DNA of 64,000 nt from Kappaphycus alvarezii (lineage: Eukaryota > Rhodophyta > Florideophyceae > Gigartinales > Solieriaceae): positions 372,001-436,000 of the forward strand of contig NADL03000487.1 in assembly GCA_002205965.3 (NCBI GenBank). Direction: 5' to 3'. Below are positions 22,470 to 30,783 of this stretch, one piece after another. The notes under the pieces are model-generated. The model did no database searches. It was not told where the DNA came from and saw only the letters and a list, made by a program, of their open reading frames with translations. Position 1 is the first letter of the stretch, and every line of letters begins with the position of its first letter. A program made the translations under genes and the position numbers.

Positions 22470-24006
22470 GATTGTTATGAAAATGGTCTTTTCTCTAGGA
22501 GAGCGGTCCTCTTCACAAATTCTGTCTTCTTTCTCCCTGTGATTTTTCAAAAACAACTATTCCCATCAATTGTTTTTACAAACAAAATCGTGAAAGAAAA
22601 TTTCCCCTATGAATCCAAATTCACTGTACGACTCCATTTCAATTTTGTCTTTGATCATTTTGGTCCTCCTTTTTCAAAACAGAAATCTTTCGACTCTTGA
22701 TCCATTTCGCCCTCTAATTTCAGTCCCGATATTTTACCAAGAAGATTTTCAGTTATTGCTCTGATTGCATGCAAATTCAAAGCTGCGGCATTAAATCACC
22801 TTTTTCTTTCATCCAAGGCCGTGAAACGTTTCCAGGGTATCGCCCTATTTAAAGTTCGAAATCGACGTCGTTGAGGCAAAACCCTCGCTATCAACTACCC
22901 CACCAGCTCACCCCTTTTTTACCCTCAACATGACCAGCCTCCTCTCGTCCCTCACCATCGCTAAGTCATCCCGGGGCCGCTGCCTTCTCAGCGCTCTAGC
23001 TTTGATGGCCAATGGACCAACCGAATATGATGATTATTGTAGAAGAATGGATCGGGAACGCGTTCGGGAATGGGTCCGCAGGCACTGTTTCGAGGAGGCA
23101 GAAGAGGCAGAGGAGGAGGTAGAGAAAGAGGAGTTAGAGGAATATGAGTTGGGGGAGGAGGAGGAAGAGGAGACGGGAAAGGGGGATGAAGTGGAGGACT
23201 GGGTGGACCCGTGGAAGCCACTAGTGTAAAAAGGTGGGAGAGCTGCTGAGGAGAACAAAGGGGAGATTCAGGGAGTAATAGTTATTTCTGACTCTTTTGA
23301 CAAGGATGAAGAGGAGGATGAAGAGGAGAACGAGGAAGACGAGGAGTAGGGAGACATGGAAAGTGCTGGAATGGTGAGGAGGTGACCGGACAGTATGAAA
23401 CAGGTGGTCCGGATGCTGGAACCGGATGGGGACATCTTTAGTGGTTTAGATATCTCCCAGGAAGAAATAGAGAATTGTAAGCCGTTCGCGGACATTTGTG
23501 GGGACTGCTTGGGTGGAATGGATATTTTGGGGGAATTCTTTAGCTCTGATCTAAAGGACAAAGATATTAAGGAAGAAATGTAAATACTTATCCTGATAGT
23601 AGCTGCTGTTAGTCTTTCTCGTTCACAAGATTCCATTTGATGTATTTTATGGTTCGTAGTATGTTTGTTTGAGACTTTAGGTTTAGCCAAAGCGTCCATA
23701 TAGGCTGAATAAATTGCTTCCTCGTATGGAGTTCAAGAAGGTTGGCAGACAGCTTCAGCCAAGTCCCGAGTCGTAGGAAGTTTAGAGTCAACTCCACACC
23801 CAAGAACCATTCTTCTCATTCAAGACACCGTGCATCAGTGGTAGACCCAGGCCCTGCTGCTCTTGCTTGTAGCCCTCTCAACTGCCGTCCTCACCCGCTC
23901 CTTTCTATTCGCTCAACCATACCACCGTAGCACTTTTGTCGCTTGCAACACCTCCTTGGGGTAATTGGTTCTTAGTATCTCTTCTCCCCACGATTTACCC
24001 CTATCA
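22470..24006 (+). repeat. Solo LTR with acidic-protein gene (copy 5)
   Basis: Exact 5-bp duplications GATGG flank this copy (22465-22469 and 24007-24011). It ends ACCCCTATCA. The coding block starts at ATG 22930 (MTSLLSSLTIAKSSRGR, EYDDYCRRMDRERVREWVRR) and runs about 100 codons into a Glu-rich region. A conserved C-terminal block lies at 23395-23583 (EPDGDIFSGLDISQEEIENC, then DICGDCLGGMDILGEFF). TATTTAAA at 22846-22853 lies 84 bp upstream of the ATG. A second promoter-like site lies downstream, ahead of the LTR end. The copy is broken but one of the better preserved; the function of the protein is unknown. Confidence 0.85.
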
Positions 24007-24011
24007 GATGG

Positions 24012-24600
24012 TTTTGTAGATTCTTCACCTTCTCGTTGAGCTAGGGTATCAACAAATGGAAGCGAAAAAAGTGAGGGAGGATAATTAGGGAGTGTTTTCT
24101 TGGGCTGCGGAAGGTATCAGGAATGCAATAAATGTCGCAATAAGAAGGAAATTTCTCAAGGAGAACGTTGATCAAGGAGTTCCCTCACTACATATCTTAT
24201 AGTACGACAAGCAAGATGTTTGCTTAATTCTTGAGAAACCTTTGCGGAATGTTTCCTTTGAGAGGCGCGGGCAATCTCTGTCACTCCATCCAGAATCGAA
24301 ATGCAGATGTGACCACTTGCTTCAAATAATTGAAATGAATCTCTATCCGGCAGCATTGCCCACAAAGTAGAGGAAGTGTTGATGCAGATGCCAGATGAAT
24401 GGCTGGGGCGGATGGACAATGGGAATCTTCGTTGAATACTATCACTGAACTGTCTCCTACCACTTCCGTGGCAGAATTAGTGATACTGTTGTAGTCGAGC
24501 TCGGTAGGTTCCCTGGACTACGTATTTGTCTGCTAGAATTGTTTTCTTAAGGAGCACTTCGGTTGTGGAGCTTGATAATAAAACTGTCAATATAGTTTCA
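24012..24600 (-). other. Possible decayed host gene, unassigned
   Basis: The minus strand at 24156-24419 reads LWAMLPDRDSFQLFEASGHI followed by CISILDGVTEIARASQRKHS. This faintly recalls the D-x-D-S and x-x-DG-V motifs at the start of PP2C phosphatases, but the similarity is too weak to name it. No start, promoter or partner motif was found, and a neighbouring frame is open over the same bases. Confidence 0.2.
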
Positions 24601-24850
24601 ACCAATCTATTACGAGTCCCAAGTCAATTAACTTCAGAGAGTATCGCTCTTTTCGGCCCGCTTTTTAACTCTCTGACGGACTAGTAGGCTAAGAACTGGA
24701 TGGTCAACTTCGGTCACGTGCATTGGGGCGCGGGAAATGATGGCCATAGCCATCAAGGACCATAGAACAAAGCTGAGGCGCTGGTAGATCTGCCTGTCAA
24801 CAATGGCGTCCGAGGTGAGGTATCTGGTCGCAATCCTCGGCATAAACTTT
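24600..24850 (-). mobile_element. LINE (family 1) C-terminal fragment
   Basis: The minus strand gives DRQIYQRLSFVLWSLMAMAI followed by ISRAPMHVTEVDHPVLSLL. It aligns with the end of the LINE at 46840-50285 (RLYQQLSYVIWSTCAASVLC, then RALQHAEFSHPI). It is a short 5'-truncated piece. Confidence 0.5.
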
Positions 24851-25029
24851 TCAAAAAGGGATGCTATAGTTCGAAAATAATATTTGGGAATTTGACACTC
24901 GTATTTGCATCTGGAGAAAGCAGTGGAATGGATAAAAGGGTAAACGGGACCGGTTTACCGCGAGGCGAGACGGGATTTGGAGTCCTAGAGGCTTTCATTC
25001 AAATCATTGGACATGATTTATAGGTGGTA

Positions 25030-25112
25030 GGTCTTTACGGGGTATACAATATGGCACAGAAGCGTGCGGAGGGTATTCAGAAATTTAACTTCGAAGTAAT
25101 TAGGACCTTTTG
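25030..25112 (-). mobile_element. LINE (family 3) 3'-end fragment
   Basis: The words gcacagaagcgtgcggaggg and tattcagaaattaact recur at 26740, 46345 and 52470 in the same orientation, and reversed near 13460. This is the 3' end of the family-3 LINE. Confidence 0.45.
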
Positions 25113-25204
25113 GGGGAATGTTTGAGTTAAATGGGGTGGTTATCGTTTGGGTTAAATGGATTCGTTTACTTAATTTTCCTAATAAGCGCAATCGCAGACG
25201 AGGC

Positions 25205-27600
25205 CTAAGTGGTGGTGGTAAATCTGTATGGGTTGTGTTAGGGGCGTGCTGATAGGAACGGATTTTTTGTCGCCGTCATCTACAGAATTTTAATTTACTG
25301 TACTACCTCCCCTTGTCCGAAATCGCTTATAGTTCCGGTCCTTCCTCGTCCCCCGAGAGGCTTACTTATCATTACCGCGGCCCTCTCCAAATTTAATTCC
25401 ATTTTATCTAGATACATTTATACTGTATCTACCCCTCTGAATCGATCCCGAATCAAGTTCTTTTCCCCTTTTTGCTTACCTCCTCCTCCAAATTCGCTTT
25501 TTTGAGAAAAAGGGCGCAAATGCACTACTACAAAATCCCTTGCAGATTTATTTTACCTATTCCTAATCTATAGAAACTGCCCCGGGAGCCTATTTAAACC
25601 CCTTTATTCAAAGTTTCAAACGTCCTCGATCATTTTACTCATCACCCCTCTCCCCCAACACACCCAACACACCCTCTTTTGCCTCTTATTACCCAAAGCC
25701 TACCAAAATGAACAATCTATGCCCCTCGAAAGTCATTTCCACAAATTGCCATCCCCGCCCCATAAACTCTATTCCCCTACTCCCTTTCGGACCTACTGAC
25801 CGTGATGACTACCTGCGCCTGCACAGAAAAAGAAGGTGATCGAATTCGTGCGTCACCTTTTTATTGAGGATGAGGCGGAGGAGGTAGGTATAGGGCGGGA
25901 GTGGGACATAGAGAAGGGAGCTGGGGAGACCTTGGAGGAGTGGGTAGCCCCTGAATTAGTCTACGGGGTTAATAACGGGGAGGATGATGAGGAGGAAGAG
26001 GAGAAAGAGGAGGAATAGGAGTATGATGAGTATGAGCACGAGGTGGATGAGGGAAAAGGGGACATAGAAAGTGTTGGAGTGGTGGGGCTTGGACTGGAGA
26101 GTATGGAACAAGTGGTGCCGACGCTGGAACCGGATGGAGATATCTTTTGTAGTTTAGATATCTCCCAGGAGGAAATAGAGAGCTATGAGCCGTTCGTAGA
26201 TATTTGTGGGGACTGCTTGGGCAGCATGGATATTTTGGAGGAGTTTTTTGGATATGATTTAGAGAATAGGAAATAAGAGGGCCTCATTGATTGTTAGTTT
26301 CTTAAGTATCTTTTGTTTAGAGTATATCGTCCCCACACAAATTGTTTTTATGCTTTTCCTGGTACCTTCTGTAGTTTTGTTCGGACTTTAGGGGTAGCCA
26401 AAAGTCTATATAAGCTGAGTAAATTGCTTCCTAATGGAGAGGTCAAGCAAGTTGGCAGACAACTTCGAGCCAAGTCCTGAGTTGTAGGGAGTTGAGAGTC
26501 AACTTCAGACCCAAGAAAACTTTTTCCTACGCTGCTCACAGAGCATCAGTGCTAGACCCTGCCCCTTTCATATTTGCTTGTAGCCCTCTCAACTCTCTTC
26601 CATATACATTCCTTTTTTTTCGTTTAACTATACCACGGTAGCACTTTTTTCGCTTGCAACACCTCCTTGGGGTAGTTGGTTCTGAGTATCTCTTCTTCGA
26701 CGATTTACCTCTATCAGGTTGTACACTGTTACACAGAAACGTGCGGAGGGTATTCAGAAATTAACTAAGAGTGGGGGCGACAGGTAGAAACCTGTTACGC
26801 CTGCATTATTTGGAGACTAATCGCAAAACGGGTAACGAAGTCGCGGAGCTCCTGTTGAGGGGAGGAACGGCGACGGGAAGCAGCGAATGAAGCAAGGCGG
26901 CGGAAAAAACCCTTGCCGTCGTCGCCCAAGGCGCCATAGATATCAATCCCGACGAGGGGAGAGGAGGATATCGTTTTGGTCACAGTAAGTGCCGTAATGA
27001 CGATGTTTCTAGCGCTCTACGAGTGTCACGGCAGCGCCTGCGGTAACCGTTCTTGGCGAGATGTGGCGGCGAGCAGAGGGGTGGGCAACAGTGACGTCCA
27101 CGGCGATATCGGTACTGCGAAGCCCGTATGCGGCGGCAATGTAGATATCCATTCGTATCGCTGGAGACTCCGAATGCCCAGACGGATTGGCAACCTGGTA
27201 GAGGAGCGGATGCCCGAAGAGGGCGACGATCCCAACTTCCTTGCAGTAGCGGCAAGAACGTTGCGGAGGATGTGATGACGACGAGTCATTCCGTCTTCGT
27301 ATTTTCAGGTCAACGCGTGTTGACCACTTGGATCTAGGACGGGTGCATTGTCGGCCTAGCGGCGGGAGCAGACCAGACAGCGAGTAGATGCAGGAAATAG
27401 CGCGATGCCGAGACGGAGAGCCAGAGCGACTTCAAATGTGGAAGAGGACATGTACGTACCGCGGTAGGGGTGAGGAAGCGAAGAGAAAACAGATGAGGCG
27501 GAGGATGTGCGCACGGAGAGGAGCCGTGCTCGGTCGTGGGCTGCCGCGGACAAGAACTACCTATCGGACTTCGATATCATGAGTTCAGTTTTGATCGCAG
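25205..27600 (-). mobile_element. LINE (family 3) 3' part, split by LTR copy 6
   Basis: On the minus strand the LINE reads RMDIYIAAAYGLRSTDIAVD and VTVAHPSARRHISPRTV (about 27040-27150), matching the copy at 12960-13520. Upstream of it are the Cys-rich words CRYCKEVGIVALFGHPLLYQ. Its 3' UTR (26722-26820) is cut by the solo LTR. The extreme tail, gtaaatctgtatgggttg with (ggt)n on the plus strand, lies on the other side at 25210-25235. The frame is disrupted in places. Confidence 0.6.
25236..26716 (+). repeat. Solo LTR with acidic-protein gene (copy 6)
   Basis: Exact 5-bp duplications GGTTG flank it (25231-25235 and 26717-26721). It begins TGTTAGGGG and ends CCTCTATCA. TATTTAAA at 25591 lies 117 bp upstream of the ATG at 25708 (MNNLCPSKVISTN). 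Coding blocks follow at 25836-26018 (EFVRHLFIEDEAEEVG, a Glu-rich run) and 26043-26276 (EPDGDIFCSLDISQEEIESY, then DICGDCLGSMDILEEFF). The LTR promoter (gtctatataagctgagtaaa) is near 26402. It is inserted in the 3' UTR of a LINE. It is broken at a few points. Confidence 0.85.
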
Positions 27601-27759
27601 ACTGGTGCCTTTCGCCGGGGACCAGCGATGTAATCTTGGAAGCGTAAGTGCCGAGGAGCGAACTGCAGTATGAGATAGGGGAAAATTGGGCGGTCGGGGT
27701 CAGTTCGAGCACCCCCATTTGAAACTGGAGTGTAGCGCACATCCAAGCGCCGTCGTGAG

Positions 27760-28483
27760 GGTCCCAGTAAAGGAAACGGTTGGGTGTTTTACTGTTGGAA
27801 GATATTTCCGACCTATCTCATGGTTTTCCAGACAACCGCAGTAAAGGGCCTCGAATGTATCTCGCAGTTCTAAGTCAAATTGTTTTGCACTAGAGAGGGT
27901 AAGTTGCGGCGGTGCAGTGCAAAGAGAGTAAATCAAACGGCTGGCACCAGCAAAGTAGCGCAGCAAGTGGGAAGCCGTTTGGAAATCACCGGCTGGCACC
28001 AGCAAAGTAGCGCAGCAAGTGGGAAGCCGTTTGGAAATCACGAAGCGACTGCAGAGAAGTCCGTAGTTGCCGGGCAGACTAGAGGCGGGCGGATATCAGG
28101 AAGACGCAGCCTGCGGTAGAGCCGATCGGCGCACCTAGTGTCAGGGTGGCGGGCGCGCGGACAATGGTGCATAGGACAGCTTTGGAGGGGCGAAGGGTAA
28201 AACACTAGGCTTCTGTTTTCTGCAAGTTGATGTAGATTCCGAATGCGTGTCATGAAAGTTGAATAAAGTGAATGAGAGGAGCAGCTAAATCCGTTGGGAT
28301 GGCAATTTTCCCGTCATCCGCGTACCAACTGTTCAGCGGCGCGTCAGGGAAGGTGTTCCGTAGTGGTAGCAAGAACGGTTGGATGGCTAAAGCGTAGAGG
28401 TGCATTGCTAGAGGGTTCTCATGGTGTTTCCCTGTCTTTAAGATCAGAACGGACGGGCCAAAAAGGAAATCGGAAAGAAGTGC
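27760..28483 (-). mobile_element. Outer LINE of the nest, 3' part with reverse-transcriptase YADD
   Basis: The minus strand reads WYADDGKIAIPTDLAAPLIH (near 28320), the catalytic motif of reverse transcriptase. It continues with TLGAPIGSTAGC and then a thumb-region motif, ASHLLRYFAGASRLIYSLC, before a 3' tail (gtggttgtctggaaaacc-like, then aagatat). It is shorter than expected after the thumb, so the C-terminal domain seems deleted. The upstream half of the same LINE lies at 34070-35584 beyond the inserted LTR. A 52-bp tandem duplication sits at 27939-28041. Confidence 0.7.
27939..28041. repeat. 52-bp tandem duplication inside the LINE
   Basis: The unit starting ggctggcaccagcaaagtag and ending cgtttggaaatcac occurs twice, head to tail, at 27939 and 27991. 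The two copies look identical, so the duplication is recent relative to the LINE. Confidence 0.85.
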
Positions 28484-29289
28484 TGATAGGGGTAGATCGT
28501 CGGAGCAGAGATACTCAGAACCAATTACCCCTAGAAGGAGGTGTTTCAGGCGACAAAAGTGCTACCGTGATGTAGTTAAACGAACAAAATGGAGTGGATA
28601 AGGAGGGCAGTTTAGAGGGCTACAATCAAGTATAGAAGATGTAGGGTTTACCACTGATTCTGTGTGACAAGCGTAAGAAAAATGTTTCTTGGGTCTGAAG
28701 TTTACTGTAAACTTCCTACTCCTCGGGACTTGACTTGAAGTTGTCTGCCAACTTGCTTGATCTCCACAAGAGGAAGAAGTTTATTCAGCTCATATAGACT
28801 TTTCGGCTAACCCTAAAGTCTCAAAGAAACATACTAGGAACCATAAAATGCATCAATTGGAATCGTGTAAACGAGAAAGAATAACAGCAGATACTATCAA
28901 GATAAATATCTAGATTCCTTCCTTAATATCTTAGTCATCTATATCAGAGCCAAGCCGTTTCCCCTATTTATCTATTCCACCCAGGCAGTCCCCACAAATA
29001 TCCACGAACGGCTTAGAATTCTCCATTGACTCCTACGAAATATTTAGACCACTGAAGATGCCCCCATCCGGTACCAGAGTCGGGACCACCTGATCCATAT
29101 TTTCCGGCCCCTTCCCTACTATTCCAGCACTTTCCATATCTCCCTCCCCCTCATCCTCCTCATCCTCCTCTTCACCCCTCTCTTCATCTTCGTCAGAAGA
29201 GTCAGAGATCACAATTACTCCCTCAGTCTCCTTTTAGTTCTCCATGGTAGGCTCTCCACCGTTTTACACTAGTGGCTCCCACAGGTCCA

Positions 29290-29580
29290 CCCAGTCCTCC
29301 TCTTTATCCTCCTCTTCCTCCTCTTCCTCCTACTCTTCCTCCTCTTCATCCTACTCTTTCTCCTCTTCGTCCTACTCTTCCTCCTCTTCGTCCTACTCTT
29401 CCTCCTCTTCCTCCTACTCTTCCTCCTCTTCCTCCTACTTTTCCTCCTCTTCCTCCTCCTCCTCCTACTCCTCTTACTCCTCCTCCTACTCCTCTTACTC
29501 CTCCACTTCTTCCTCTCACTCCTCTTACTCCTCCTCTTACTCCTCTTGTTCCTCCTCTTACTCCTCCTCCTTTGCCTCTT
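29290..29580 (-). repeat. Expanded acidic-repeat tract of the LTR-encoded protein
   Basis: The plus strand is a long run of cctcctcttcctcctactct-like words, so the minus strand encodes Glu-rich repeats. The period is mostly 15-18 bp. The same site carries different expansions in other copies: gaggaagaggagtgc units near 41425-41480 and gtcctcatccttgtcctc units at 43217-43370. The tract behaves as a minisatellite. Confidence 0.75.
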
Positions 29581-29985
29581 CTGCCTTCTCGAAGCAGTTA
29601 CGGCGGACCCACTCCCGAACGCGTTCCCGATCCAATCTTCTCCAGTAATCGTCGTAGTCGGTTGGACCATTTGCCATCATGACCAGAGCGTTGAGTGGAC
29701 GACGGCCTCGGGATGACTTGGTGATGGTGAGGGAAGGGCGGAGGTTGGTCATGTTAAGGCCCAAAAAAGGGGTGAGCCGATGGGGTAGTTGATTGCGGGG
29801 GGTTGCCTCAACGACGTCGATTTAGAACTTTAAATACTGCGACATCTTCGAAAAGTATGACGACCTTGGACGTGTAATGACATCTATTAATAACACCGAG
29901 TCTTAAAATAAAAAATCAACCCATGAATTTGCCACACTCATCCAAATTAAAAATGACTTGCAAATTCAGAAACTGTAAAAAATAT

Positions 29986-30082
29986 CCCTAATGCTTTTAT
30001 TGATCCATATACTGATCATAAACTATTTTTGGATTTTTGCCGTTACACGTCCAGGGATCAGTATACTGATCAGTAAAGGCTT
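29986..30082. repeat. Left terminal and subterminal inverted repeats of the transposon
   Basis: The terminal repeat CCCTAATGC is followed by gatccatatactgatca (30002-30018). A second palindrome follows at 30056-30075 (gatcagtatactgatcagt). The palindromic core TGATCAGTATACTGATCA, repeated at both ends, is a plausible transposase binding site. Confidence 0.75.
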
Positions 30083-30353
30083 AGAATAAAAGGTGCTTTG
30101 ACCGCACTTCTTGCCTTTAAAAATTGGTTTAATCTAATTGGTGCAATCTCCACAAGAATCGCCTCGCTCTCAGCTGCCCGCCGCATGTTCAAGAACTGAA
30201 ATCCGTCAACTGCTTCCCAAGATACGGCGGCTTGTCCGCACTGCCTCCTGTGCCCTTTGCCCCACCTTCGTAGATCGCCGTTGAGCGCTTCCCCTCGTCC
30301 GGGCTCGTCCCCTTACCCTCCGCTCGTCCTCCGCCATACCCAAACGCCCGAGC

Positions 30354-30781
30354 ATGGCGACGGTGACTGACGCTCCTGCGCCCTTCGCCGCTGGAGACTC
30401 GTCAACTGTGGACGACAATTTCGGTGTTGCTCCTGTTCCCTCGCGTGTTCCTGCGCCATCTAATCTGGCTGCAGCTGGTCCGAACCCAGCCACGGGTCTA
30501 AGACGCGGGCGCGCTGGGCCGTCAGAAGGTCCCACTGGCAGCAGCGCTTCTGTCGGTGGCGCGCGAACCGACATGGCCGCCGACGGTACGCCTACGGGGA
30601 CAGCGACAGCAGGTCCGGACGCGAAGTGAGAAGGGGACGCGGGAGGGGAAGGGGTGCATCTACAAGAGGTCGAGGGCGTGGCAGAGGTCGTGGTAGGGTC
30701 GTGGGGCGGATTCTGCTCGTGCGTCTCGTACCAGGGGAGATCCTAGTGAGGGATGGCATCTCAGCTCTTCGAAATGCCTGT
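30354..30781 (+). CDS. N-terminal disordered part of the transposase region
   Basis: From the ATG at 30354 the frame encodes an Ala/Pro/Gly/Thr-rich, low-complexity stretch (MATVTDAPAPFAAGDSSTVD) of 91 codons. GC-rich sequence with Arg/Gly-rich coding follows in other frames (RGRGRGRGR-like words). Such tails commonly precede piggyBac transposase domains. A separate small protein is possible. The link to the catalytic part in another frame is inferred from position only. Confidence 0.4.
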
Positions 30782-30783
30782 CG

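Noticed and set aside
22465-24011. Reading the dominant repeat as a DNA transposon because its ends are partly inverted (TGNTAGGGG / CCCCTATCA)
   Set aside because: The same unit sits directly after a polypurine tract as the 3' LTR of a Gypsy element at 2330-3049, and the 5-bp duplications and TG...CA ends fit LTRs.
29244-29682. Open frames of 130 or so codons, Ser-, Pro- or Arg-rich, in all phases of the repeat tract
   Set aside because: They are low-complexity products of the acidic minisatellite read in other frames; only the minus-strand acidic frame continues conserved blocks.
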